Shown here one piece after another: positions 1-8,085 of a stretch of 64,000 nt of DNA (the first letter of the stretch is position 1; every line of letters begins with the position of its first letter). The stretch covers positions 186,001 through 250,000 of the forward strand of contig NZ_JAJOMB010000005.1 in the NCBI RefSeq assembly GCF_021129305.1, read 5' to 3'. A program made the translations under genes and the position numbers. This stretch comes from Kineosporia babensis (GTDB lineage Bacteria; Actinomycetota; Actinomycetes; Actinomycetales; Kineosporiaceae). The notes beneath the pieces were generated by a model. That model made no database searches. It was not told the origin of the DNA and was given only the letters and a program-made list of their open reading frames with translations.

Positions 1-2328
1 CAGGTACTCGGTAACGCTCTGAAACTGTGGCGAGGACGCCCGTATCCCGACCTGGAAGCGTTCGGCGACGCCGAGCGTCATCAATTGACCGAACAACACG
101 CCACCGCCATCGAAGACCACGCCGCCACCCTGCTCGCGTTGGGCGACGCCCCGGTAGCAGTCAGCGAAATGCGTTCCGCCGTCGATGAAGACCCGTATCG
201 GGAGCGCCGCTGGGAACTACTCATCCTGGGTCTGTACCGCAGTGCCCGCCAGGCCGAAGCATTTTCGGCACTGCGGCAGGTGCGCGCGCTGCTGGCCGAC
301 GACCTCGGCGTGGACCCCGGCCCCGAACTGCAGAGCCTCGAACGACGCCTGCTCGCCCAGGACCCGACCCTGCTCCTGGATGCCACCGCCCGGCCGCCCG
401 CACCCCGGCGTCCGTTGACCAAATTCGTCGGTCGCGATCGCGAACAGGCCCTTCTGCGAACGACAATGACCGAATCCCGATTGATGACGCTGGTGGGCCC
501 GGGTGGGGCCGGCAAGACTCGACTGGCTCTGGAGTGGGCGGGACCGGCCCCGTTCGCCCGGCTGGCCGATGTGCACTCGCCGCTCGATCTGCCCTCGGTG
601 GTCGCGCAGGCTCTGGGGCTGCTCGAGATCCCGGAGCGTTTCACTGGCCTGGACGGCCTGCTGGTGCTGGACAACTGCGAGCATCTGACCGGTGCGGTGG
701 CCGATCTGGCAACGGCGCTGCTGGCCGACAACCCGAGTCTGAGCCTGCTGACGACCAGTCGCGAAGGGCTCGGGGTGGACGGGGAACGTCTGCTGCCGGT
801 CGATCCGCTGCCCCAGAACGATGCAGTTGCCCTGCTGACCGACCGGATCGCCGCCGTACGACCGGGCTGGCAACCGAGTGCCACCGAGACGCAGGAACTC
901 GACCGGCTGGCCGAGGCGCTGGACGGCATTCCGCTGGCGCTGGAACTTGCTGCGGCCCGGGCTCGTTTGCTGAGCCTGAGCGACATCACCGGGTTGCTGG
1001 GGTCAAGATTCCCATCTCTCGGCCAGGTTCCGCGCAATGCGGTCACGCCGCACGCCACGCTGGAGGCCACCGTCGCCTGGAGCGTGGATCTGCTGCCGGA
1101 GAACGAGCGCTACACGTTGCTTCGGCTGTGGCCGTTCGAGGGCGGCTTCACCCTGGAGGCCGCCGAGGCGGTCGGCTGCGATCTGGATGTGCTGTCGTCG
1201 CTGGTCTCTCGCTCGGTGGTGAGCGCCGACACCACGTCCACGCCGACCCGCTACCGGATGCTGGAGATCATCCGGGCCTACTGCCGCGAGCACGATCCCG
1301 ACCCTGCCGACAGCCGCGACCGGCACGCCACCTGGAGCCGCGACCTGGTTGCCCGGATCGTGCACGACCTGCGGGGCAAGCGCTCGGCCCGCTCGATCCG
1401 GGTGCTCAACCGCGAACTGCCCAACCTGCGCGCCGGTCTGGTCCACGACCTCGCCGTTCGCCCCTCGGCCGCATTGCGCACCGCCGGTCTGCTGGAGTGG
1501 TTCTGGCTGCGGACCGGGCACGTGGCCGAAGGCCTGCGGCTGCTGAATCAGGCGCTCGAACGGGCTCCGGAGGCTCCGGCCGTCGATCGGGCCCGGGCCA
1601 CGGCCGCTTGCGGCACGCTGTTCTGGCTCGGGCGTGACCTTTCCGAGGGGCGGAACCTGGTGCTGCGGGCGCTGGAGATCCTCGGGGAACCGCAGGACAC
1701 GGAGGGACGCCTGCTGCTCGGGCAGTTGCGTTACTACGAGGGCATGCTCTGGATCTATTTCGGCGATTACCAGCGCGCGGCCGAAAGTGCGCGGGAATCG
1801 ATCGTTCTGGCGCGGAGCACCGACGAGGCGTGGTTCGGGACCGTGCCGCAGGCCATTCTCGGCGCGGCGCTCGACGGCCTCGGGCACCAGAGCGAAGCCC
1901 GACAGACGCTTCGGGGCGCCATCGCGCAGTCCCGGCAGAACGGTTACGGCTGGGCGGGCGGTTTCGCCAGCGTCCTGTTGGCCCGCGCTCTGATCAGGGA
2001 CGATCCCGGGGCCGCGTTCGGGCCGTTGCGGGAGGCGGTGGCCTGGTTCCGGGACGAGGACGACGCTGCCCAGGTCCTGGTCTGCGTGATCACTGCGGCG
2101 CTGGCCCTGTTCCGGCTGGGCCGGCCGCTGGAAGCAGCCACCTTGCACGCGGCCGCCTATCGGCACGCCGAGCGGCGAGGGGTTCGGCTGGACAACTCCG
2201 ATCCGCCCACCACGGCAGCGCTGAACGCCGAACTGGCGCTGGTTGCGCCCTCGGTCCGGGCGCAAGCCCGGGCGGCCGATCTTTCCGAGGACGAGATGGT
2301 GGCGATGCTCGAGGCGCTTGGACGCTGA
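1..2328 (+). CDS. SARP/AfsR-type regulator (BTAD + NB-ARC ATPase + TPR), 5'-truncated by window edge
   Basis: The reading frame is open from base 1, so the gene begins before the window. The first residues (ALKLWRGRPYPDLEAF) match the start of a bacterial transcriptional activation domain (BTAD), so the N-terminal OmpR-like DNA-binding domain should lie just upstream. After the BTAD comes a P-loop NTPase module with the Walker A motif GPGGAGKT near base 500 and a Walker B-like LLVLDNCEH near 660. The remaining part is helical and TPR-like. This architecture is that of AfsR/SARP regulators, which bind direct repeats at promoters and activate secondary-metabolite or developmental genes. No biosynthetic cluster follows it here, so its target is unknown. 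A TTG at base 85 is only an internal codon, not a credible start. Confidence 0.85.
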   Translation, partial: QVLGNALKLWRGRPYPDLEAFGDAERHQLTEQHATAIEDHAATLLALGDAPVAVSEMRSAVDEDPYRERRWELLILGLYRSARQAEAFSALRQVRALLADDLGVDPGPELQSLERRLLAQDPTLLLDATARPPAPRRPLTKFVGRDREQALLRTTMTESRLMTLVGPGGAGKTRLALEWAGPAPFARLADVHSPLDLPSVVAQALGLLEIPERFTGLDGLLVLDNCEHLTGAVADLATALLADNPSLSLLTTSREGLGVDGERLLPVDPLPQNDAVALLTDRIAAVRPGWQPSATETQELDRLAEALDGIPLALELAAARARLLSLSDITGLLGSRFPSLGQVPRNAVTPHATLEATVAWSVDLLPENERYTLLRLWPFEGGFTLEAAEAVGCDLDVLSSLVSRSVVSADTTSTPTRYRMLEIIRAYCREHDPDPADSRDRHATWSRDLVARIVHDLRGKRSARSIRVLNRELPNLRAGLVHDLAVRPSAALRTAGLLEWFWLRTGHVAEGLRLLNQALERAPEAPAVDRARATAACGTLFWLGRDLSEGRNLVLRALEILGEPQDTEGRLLLGQLRYYEGMLWIYFGDYQRAAESARESIVLARSTDEAWFGTVPQAILGAALDGLGHQSEARQTLRGAIAQSRQNGYGWAGGFASVLLARALIRDDPGAAFGPLREAVAWFRDEDDAAQVLVCVITAALALFRLGRPLEAATLHAAAYRHAERRGVRLDNSDPPTTAALNAELALVAPSVRAQARAADLSEDEMVAMLEALGR

Positions 2329-2393
2329 AGGTCAACTGCTGAATCGCTATGCACTTCTTGACGCCCGGCCGCCCTCGCCGCAAGATGCTTGAG

Positions 2394-2419
2394 ATATGCA
2401 TTCGATGACGAATGCATAT
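2394..2419. promoter_or_regulatory. Perfect 11-bp inverted repeat upstream of the Sde182-like gene
   Basis: Arms ATATGCATTCG (2394-2404) and CGAATGCATAT (2409-2419) are perfect reverse complements separated by 4 nt. The element is AT-rich within very GC-rich DNA and lies about 20 nt before the likely start codon of the next gene. It could be an operator or an RNA hairpin in the leader. It overlaps the ATG at 2412, which argues against that ATG being the start. Confidence 0.5.
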
Positions 2420-2438
2420 TCATGCCTCAAGGAAGAGG

Positions 2439-4004
2439 ATGCGCATGCCCCGACGGTCCGCGCGGCTGAAACTCGCCGCCTGTGCAGCGATCACCGGCCT
2501 TTCCGCACTCGGTCTGATCACCGCTCCCGGAGCCTCAGCCACTGAGATCCCGGCATTGGAACGGTCGGCCGAGGAGCGCCCGCGTACGGTGGTCACCACC
2601 GACATGGAGCAGGACGACCTGGCCTCCCTGATCCGCTACCTGCTCTACACGAACGACGTCGAGACGCAGGGAATCATCTACGCCAGTGGACGTTTCCACT
2701 GGGCCGGGGACGGGAAGGGCACCGAGTTCTTCCTGCCGGACCGGGAGTACGACACCCCGCAGACCTCCTGGCGCTGGACCGGCACCCGCACCATCGAGGA
2801 CCAGGTGCTCAAGGCTTACGCCAAGGTGTACCCGAACCTGCGTCGGCACGACCCGGACTACCCCTCGCCGCAGGAACTTCTGAAGACGGTGAAGATCGGC
2901 AACATAGAGTTCGAGGGCGACATCAGTAAGGACACGCCGGGCTCCGACCTGATCCGTAAACTGCTGCTGGACAACGATCCCCGCCCGCTCTACCTACAGG
3001 CTTGGGGCGGCAGCAGCACCATCGGCCGGGCGCTGAAGTCGCTGGAGGAGGAGTACGGCAAGAGCCCGAGATGGCCCGCGCTGAAGCAGAAGATCTCGGC
3101 CAAGGCGGTGATCCTGGCCAGCGGCTTCCAGGACGAGACGTACACCGACTACATCGCAACCAACTGGCCCGGCCTGCGGGTGCAGGAGCTTTCGGCCGGC
3201 TACGCCACCTGGGGCTACAACTGCGAGCGCGGCCAAGGCAATGTGCGCGGGCTGCCGGAGGACCGTAAGTACTTCCAGGGTGCCTGGACCCGGAAGAACA
3301 TCCAGGTCGGCCCGTACGGTTCGCTGTACCGCTCGTGGCTGGACGGGCAGGCAATGCCGGGCGACCAGCTGGACATCTTCGGCCTGCCGGAACTGGCCCC
3401 GACCGGCTGGTGCAAGCCGCTGCAGCCGTACGACTTCCTTTCCGAGGGCGACAACGTGGCGTTCAACCCGCTGCTGCGTACCGGTCTGGAGGATCCGTCG
3501 AACCCGGCGATCGGCGGCTGGGGCGGACGTTCGGAGAAGGTGAGTTCCAGCCCCGAGTTGTGGGAACTGGTTGCCACCGAGAAGGACGAATCAGGTAAGG
3601 ACGTCTCTGATCTCACCACTTTGCGGTGGGCGGGGGCCGCGCAGAACGACTTCGCCGCCCGGATGCGCTGGACGCTGGAGCCGAAGTACCAGAACGGGAA
3701 TCACGCGCCCTCGGTGCGGGCGGCGGCCTCGAGCGTGAAGGTGCGGCCCGGCCAGTCGGTGAAACTTTCGGCGGCGGTCAAGGATCCGGACCGGGACCAG
3801 GTGAAACTCCTGTGGTGGCAGTACGGCGAGGAGGGCACCTACCCGGGTTCGGTCCGCTTCGGCAAGGCGTCCGACCGGGCGGTGACCGTGACCGTACCCA
3901 AGGACGCCAAGCGCGGGCAGACCGTCTCGGTCATCGTCGAGGCCACCGACAACGGCAGGCACCCGCTCACCCGTTACGACCGGATCACCCTGCACGTCCG
4001 GTAA
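2439..4004 (+). CDS. Secreted Sde182/DUF1593 family protein (nucleoside-hydrolase-like domain + C-terminal Ig-like domain)
   Basis: The product of about 521 aa starts with a positively charged segment, a hydrophobic helix and an ASA-T cleavage site, so it is probably exported. The mature N-terminus has VVTTDMEQDDLASL, the Asp-rich pattern of nucleoside-hydrolase-like DUF1593 (Sde182) proteins. The last 100 residues look like the Ig-like Sde182 C-terminal domain (VRPGQSVKLSAAVKDPD...). Family members occur beside polysaccharide-degradation genes, but their substrate is not firmly known. The start is placed at the ATG at 2439 behind AAGGAAGAGG; an ATG at 2445 with GAGG 6 nt upstream is equally good. 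The gene follows the SARP-type regulator by about 110 bp, which suggests but does not prove a regulatory link. Confidence 0.75.
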   Translation: MRMPRRSARLKLAACAAITGLSALGLITAPGASATEIPALERSAEERPRTVVTTDMEQDDLASLIRYLLYTNDVETQGIIYASGRFHWAGDGKGTEFFLPDREYDTPQTSWRWTGTRTIEDQVLKAYAKVYPNLRRHDPDYPSPQELLKTVKIGNIEFEGDISKDTPGSDLIRKLLLDNDPRPLYLQAWGGSSTIGRALKSLEEEYGKSPRWPALKQKISAKAVILASGFQDETYTDYIATNWPGLRVQELSAGYATWGYNCERGQGNVRGLPEDRKYFQGAWTRKNIQVGPYGSLYRSWLDGQAMPGDQLDIFGLPELAPTGWCKPLQPYDFLSEGDNVAFNPLLRTGLEDPSNPAIGGWGGRSEKVSSSPELWELVATEKDESGKDVSDLTTLRWAGAAQNDFAARMRWTLEPKYQNGNHAPSVRAAASSVKVRPGQSVKLSAAVKDPDRDQVKLLWWQYGEEGTYPGSVRFGKASDRAVTVTVPKDAKRGQTVSVIVEATDNGRHPLTRYDRITLHVR

Positions 4005-4068
4005 GCCGCAGAACTATCTACCCGGACAGCACTTGCGCTCTAAGTAGACCGGGCGCATCATCGCGGCT

Positions 4069-4494
4069 ATGACCACGATCACACTGACCTTCGACCCGGA
4101 CAACCCGGCCGAGGTGGAGAAGGCCCGCAGCGTGCTCGACCGCCTGGCTCCCCCGGCGCCGGCCCCGGATCCGGAGGTGCTCCGGCAGAAGGTGATCGCG
4201 CTGCTGCGGGGTTACGGCGAAAAGCGCACCGAGTACATCCGGCACGTGGCCCAGGCCTCCCCCGCCGCGGCCGAGTACGACGATCTGGTCGCGATCATCG
4301 GCTCGGCCAAGGCGGTGGGCGGCACCCACTCGGCGATCGAGCGGGCCTGGCGGGCGAAGAACATGCCCGGGCCGTTCATCGCCACCGACGACCTGGGCGG
4401 CGCCGTGATGGAGCAGGACCTCGCCGACATCGTGCTCTCGGTGCTGCACGACGTGATCGACGAGCCGGACCCGTTACGCGCCGCCACCTACTGA
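4069..4494 (+). CDS. Hypothetical protein, 141 aa
   Basis: A small soluble acidic protein that I do not recognise. It begins MTTITLTFDPDNPAEVEKA and has a helical middle with KRTEYIRHVAQ; the segment DLVAIIGSAKAVGGTHSAIERAW could be a helix-turn-helix-like or packing helix pair. No signal peptide or membrane segment is visible. Codon use is typical of the genome (G/C at third positions), which supports a real gene, but no clear ribosome-binding site precedes the ATG. Its stop overlaps tail to tail by 7 bp with the minus-strand membrane-protein gene. It lies 64 bp after the Sde182-like gene and could be co-transcribed with it. Confidence 0.6.
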   Translation: MTTITLTFDPDNPAEVEKARSVLDRLAPPAPAPDPEVLRQKVIALLRGYGEKRTEYIRHVAQASPAAAEYDDLVAIIGSAKAVGGTHSAIERAWRAKNMPGPFIATDDLGGAVMEQDLADIVLSVLHDVIDEPDPLRAATY

Positions 4495-5219
4495 ACCTTG
4501 GGCACCCCGATCACCGGATCGAAAAGCCCACGCAGCGGCGGCAACAGCGGCTGACCGGCCTTGCCCAGACGCTTCTTCGCCCGCACCTTGGTCCGCACCG
4601 CGTTCTCCGCCAGACCTTCAGCCGGCAGCCCGAAATCGCACATCGCCGACTCAATCTCAGCCGCCAGCTTCTCCGGGCTACGCGTTCCGATCAGCCAGTA
4701 CGCGAAAGGCGGATTCCCCGGGTACTTGCCACAAACCACCAACCCCCGGTCAGCAATACCAGCGTGATGGGTGACCGGCAGGCTGAGATCCGGGTGCCAG
4801 CTCGCCGATGAGAAGTTGTCGATGTGATGAACCCGGCCGGGATCGATGGTTTCCCAGGGAATGACCGTTCGCCCTCGGAACCCTAGGACCAGACCGTTCT
4901 GGCAGACCCGCTGCTTGTACGAGACCCCGCTCAGCAGAACCATGATCAGGTAGGGAAGCGCGAAGGGAGTGTAGGTGATCCAGGCGATCGTCACCCGGTC
5001 GAAAAGGCTCCCGGGCCAGCAGACGAAGAATGCCAGGGCCACCACCGTGTTGATCAGCATCACCCAACCGAGCCGCCGCCAGGTCGCCCACGCACGAAAG
5101 CCCACCCGTTGCAGACCCATGTCCCGGCGCTCAAGCATCAGGTAGTGCTCCAGCCCGGACTTCAGCCGAGGATCCTCCGCATTCTTGAGCTCGAAGAACT
5201 CCTCCTGCGCCGCTGTCAC
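4488..5219 (-). CDS. Membrane protein with PH-like segment, last gene of the ESX-type cassette
   Basis: A 243-aa protein with two adjacent hydrophobic helices near residues 50-95 (WVMLINTVVALAFFVCW and ALPYLIMVLLSGV), preceded by a charged helical N-terminus. After the helices, GLVLGFRGRTVIPWETIDP resembles the beta-strand pattern of bacterial PH-like domains that follow membrane helices; that is my inference. The C-terminus is basic. The GTG start overlaps the stop of the upstream gene by 4 nt (GTGA), so translation is probably coupled. It may anchor, or protect against, the ESX-like proteins encoded upstream. I do not recognise a named family. Confidence 0.6.
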   Translation of the reverse strand: MTAAQEEFFELKNAEDPRLKSGLEHYLMLERRDMGLQRVGFRAWATWRRLGWVMLINTVVALAFFVCWPGSLFDRVTIAWITYTPFALPYLIMVLLSGVSYKQRVCQNGLVLGFRGRTVIPWETIDPGRVHHIDNFSSASWHPDLSLPVTHHAGIADRGLVVCGKYPGNPPFAYWLIGTRSPEKLAAEIESAMCDFGLPAEGLAENAVRTKVRAKKRLGKAGQPLLPPLRGLFDPVIGVPKVQ

Positions 5220-6052
5220 CGTTCCTCCGTCTCGTTCACCAGAATGTCCGACCAGTGCCGACGAACGTCCCAGTCACCAACACCCACGTACTGCACCCCG
5301 CTCGCCCCCGCACGACCGAGAAAACAGCCTTCCGAACCCACATGAAGCGAACTCCAGCTTTCGCCGACACTGGTCTCCCCCGCCGTGGCGTCGAACCGGG
5401 TGATGAGCATCATCGTCGAGCACTGTTCAATTGCATAAGGCAGTCGGGCCTCACCCGGGGGGACCAGCGTTTCAAAGTATGGCGCTGAACGGTTCTCGTT
5501 ACCTACTTCGCTCCAGTGCATCAGCTTGTCCACCCAGTGTTCCGGCCGGGCCAGACCGAACCGGTGGATGCCGTTGCCGTCGATACTTTCCCGAAGCCAG
5601 AGTTGCCCGGCCTGCGGATAGAAAACCTGCCAGTCCGCCTGGTCGCCGATGTGTCGTTCCACCATCACTATGGACGACACCAGACGCCGCAGACTCATCA
5701 GGGCCAGTGCCATGACGCCGACTTCGATATCGAACTCGGTTGCATCTTGGCCACGAGAGGTCACTCGGTACAGGCCCCGCGCGCTGAGCCCACGCCTGGC
5801 GGTCGCCAAAGTGATTTCTGTCTGCTGCGCGTCGAGCTGCGCCAGCCAGGGAGCGGGCGCCGGTGGGTTCCCACCCGGCTGCTCCAGAACGGCTACCTCT
5901 TCGTCGGTGTAAGTACCCACCTCGATCGGCCCTGGCACCGCCAGCTTCAGCAAGGAAATTCTTGCTTCGACCAGCAGTTCCGAATCCCAGCGGGTGAGCT
6001 GTCCTGCGCCGCCAGGAATGCCGTTGAGAGGTCCTTGCGGGAAACCTGCCAT
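5216..6052 (-). CDS. EspG-like protein (putative ESX secretion chaperone)
   Basis: A 278-aa soluble protein without signal or membrane segments. The layout is weakly reminiscent of ESX secretion-associated EspG proteins: an N-terminal helical half with TARRGLSARGLY, a central LRRLVSSIVMVER strand-helix stretch, and a C-terminal sheet ending EGCFLGRA...VRRHWSDIL. EspG proteins bind PE/PPE-type substrates in the cytosol and keep them soluble for secretion. The assignment rests on this pattern plus position directly after two ESX-substrate-like genes and needs a profile or structure comparison. The start codon overlaps the upstream stop by 1 nt (TGATG), indicating an operon. Confidence 0.45.
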   Translation of the reverse strand: MAGFPQGPLNGIPGGAGQLTRWDSELLVEARISLLKLAVPGPIEVGTYTDEEVAVLEQPGGNPPAPAPWLAQLDAQQTEITLATARRGLSARGLYRVTSRGQDATEFDIEVGVMALALMSLRRLVSSIVMVERHIGDQADWQVFYPQAGQLWLRESIDGNGIHRFGLARPEHWVDKLMHWSEVGNENRSAPYFETLVPPGEARLPYAIEQCSTMMLITRFDATAGETSVGESWSSLHVGSEGCFLGRAGASGVQYVGVGDWDVRRHWSDILVNETEER

Positions 6053-7446
6053 CAGAAAATGCTTCCTAACTTGCTGACGCCGCCGGAGACCAAGCCACCG
6101 ACCCTGTCACCGGCTGCTCCGAGCTTGTCGCCAGCTGCGCCGGCCACATCGCCAACCGTATCCAGACCGCTGGAAAGCGCGTGACCGATCTGCTCTCGGT
6201 GTTCGTAAGCAGCAGCGCCAGCGGCGATCACGCTACCGCCCACCACAACTCCCAAAGCAACCGGCGCTGCTGCTGGGGCGATCAGTCCGAGAGCGAGAAC
6301 AGTAGTTGTGCCGCCGCTGACAGCGGACGCCACTCCACCGACTCCCTTCGCAATTCGCTGGTCGGTCGCGGCATCGTCGTCCCGTACCGCGTCGTAGACG
6401 TCCTTCGCTCCCAGCCCGACCTCCACCGGCCCCATGACAGCCCCGGTGAACGCCCCCACCTTGGTAGCGCCCCGCACCAAGAAGTTCTTGTCGAACTTGC
6501 TCATCATCCGGGTGACGTCGTCGGCGACCACCGTCGGGTACAAGGTCTGTACCGTTTTCATGGCCTGCTTCTCGCCCTGGACCCCGCGTAGTTGGTCCCA
6601 GAGCAGGTAGGCCTTGTTGGTGTCGTACATCCGCTCGACGTCGGCCAGTGAGGCCGCGCTGTCCAGCCCGGCGACCGCCTGATTGATGCGCTTGACCGAA
6701 CTGTTCAGCGGAAGCAGGTTCTGGGCATCGGTCAGTTGTCCCACCCCCAGATCCGGCCCGGCCGGTCGCATCCGCGCGTACCTTGACAGCTCACGCAGAT
6801 AGCTGCCGTAGTCGCTGGGAGCGTGAGCCGCGGATCTGGCCGCCTTCCACTTCGCGTAGTCGACAGTGCCGGTCACCCCGGAGTAGAGCTCCTTGACCTC
6901 CTTCGCCGGAGCCTTGAACTGCTCGTCAAAGGTCATCGTCTTGTCAATCGCCTTGACCAGGTAGTTGTCGGCGTCCTTGGCCTTCTCGACTACCTTCGCA
7001 ATCCGTCGGGCCAACTGATCGACCAGGTCCTGGCGCCCGGCGGTGTACTCTGCGGCCTCTTCCTCGCTGGCGCACAACGCCGGTTCCAGCTCGTCGCTGA
7101 CGGTGCCGTCATCGGCGATCGTCAGCGAGACCGCTGGACCGGCCGCGTACTCCTTGATCCGGCGCACCTCGTCGACCACCTCACGGACGTCGGCGACCGC
7201 GTCGCGCAGGCCATTCTTGAGCGTTTCGGCGGCCTCGCCGTACTCCTCGATCGTCTTGCGCTGCTGACGGGCCGCGGTGGCGGCCGCATCAGCGGCGTCA
7301 CCGCTCCAGGTCTTCACCTCGGTCTGCGGCAGGCTCGCCTCGGTCCGGTCCAGAGCGCCGGAGATTCTGGTCGCATCGGTGTACCCCGACTCGACCGGGT
7401 TGGTGTCCCAGCGGCTCACTTCGGCCCAGCTCAGGAGGGCACTCAT
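6052..7446 (-). CDS. Large WXG/LXG-like putative type VII secretion substrate
   Basis: A 464-aa protein whose N-terminus (LLSWAEVSRWD...) and central WSGDAADAA follow the pattern of long actinobacterial WXG100-like ESX substrates, with a WxG turn between two long helices. Residues of about 50-190 are rich in Ala/Glu/Lys and predicted helical or coiled coil. Near the C-terminus a hydrophobic Gly/Ala/Val stretch (TTTVLALGLIAPAAAPVALG and the following helix) could insert in a membrane; the last 40 residues contain repeated GDxxGAAGDxxGAAG-like units. No toxin domain is recognisable. The start overlaps the EspC-like gene by 4 nt (ATGA). Base composition of this operon looks lower in GC than its neighbours, consistent with accessory DNA. 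Confidence 0.6.
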   Translation of the reverse strand: MSALLSWAEVSRWDTNPVESGYTDATRISGALDRTEASLPQTEVKTWSGDAADAAATAARQQRKTIEEYGEAAETLKNGLRDAVADVREVVDEVRRIKEYAAGPAVSLTIADDGTVSDELEPALCASEEEAAEYTAGRQDLVDQLARRIAKVVEKAKDADNYLVKAIDKTMTFDEQFKAPAKEVKELYSGVTGTVDYAKWKAARSAAHAPSDYGSYLRELSRYARMRPAGPDLGVGQLTDAQNLLPLNSSVKRINQAVAGLDSAASLADVERMYDTNKAYLLWDQLRGVQGEKQAMKTVQTLYPTVVADDVTRMMSKFDKNFLVRGATKVGAFTGAVMGPVEVGLGAKDVYDAVRDDDAATDQRIAKGVGGVASAVSGGTTTVLALGLIAPAAAPVALGVVVGGSVIAAGAAAYEHREQIGHALSSGLDTVGDVAGAAGDKLGAAGDRVGGLVSGGVSKLGSIF

Positions 7447-7880
7447 GGCTGTGTGTTCTCCGGTGAGTCTCTCTCGACGAGCTGGGGCAGCCGGTAACCC
7501 GGAATCCGTTCGGTCTCAAGCAAGGGCCTGGTCGGCACGTACTGCCGATCCCGGCTGACTCCGGGGTAGTACGTCTGAGGGGGCGTCAGCGGATGGCTAC
7601 GGGCATACTCCTGAGCGGCGGCCCGCTCAGTGGCTTCGTACGTCTCGGCCGCCCGGGTGAGGCTCCGGGAGTAGGACGACTCATCGAGCACCCAGCCTTC
7701 CAGAGCGGACGTGACCCGCTCTTGGACCAGATCGAGCAAGGCACTCGCCGTCGAGCCCGGCATCCCGTTACCGGCCACGGCGAATGCGGGCTTCAGGTCC
7801 TTGAGAAGATCTGCGGCCCGCTGGGCCTGGGCAGCAGACTCCTTCAGATCATCAGACCTGACCTCGAACGCGCCAGCCAT
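7443..7880 (-). CDS. EspC-like small type VII secretion target
   Basis: A 145-aa protein with the arrangement of the ESX EspC/DUF2580-type family: FEVRSDDL start, two helices of about 35 residues around a loop with a Trp (LEGWVLDES), and then LTRAAETYEATE. The YEATE segment matches the YxxxD/E type VII export signal that follows the second helix. A Pro/Tyr/Arg-rich tail of about 50 residues extends beyond it. This is the first gene of the minus-strand operon; GGAGGAAG lies just before the ATG. No EccC-type ATPase or other ESX machinery is in the window, so secretion would depend on a system elsewhere. Confidence 0.65.
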   Translation of the reverse strand: MAGAFEVRSDDLKESAAQAQRAADLLKDLKPAFAVAGNGMPGSTASALLDLVQERVTSALEGWVLDESSYSRSLTRAAETYEATERAAAQEYARSHPLTPPQTYYPGVSRDRQYVPTRPLLETERIPGYRLPQLVERDSPENTQP

Positions 7881-8031
7881 TGTCTTCCTCCACCGTCACA
7901 CGAGCCGTGAACCTCATCAATTGAGCCCTCAGCTTGCGCTATGCGACGACCGTCGGAGAAATGATCTCGACCACACGCGTCGGTGAACCGAAAATTCAGG
8001 GCGGAGAAACGTCCTCAATCGGGCGCAAAAC

Positions 8032-8080
8032 GCGAGGGGCCCGCGACCGGTGACCGGCCACGGACCCTCTCGGTGACGGA
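8032..8080 (-). terminator. Terminator-like hairpin after glnII
   Basis: On the minus strand GAGAGGGTCCGTGGCC and GGTCGCGGGCCCCTC can pair with a few G-U pairs and a bulge around a short loop. It begins just past the glnII stop codon. No clear U tract follows, which is common for actinobacterial terminators. Confidence 0.55.
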
Positions 8081-8085
8081 AGTGC

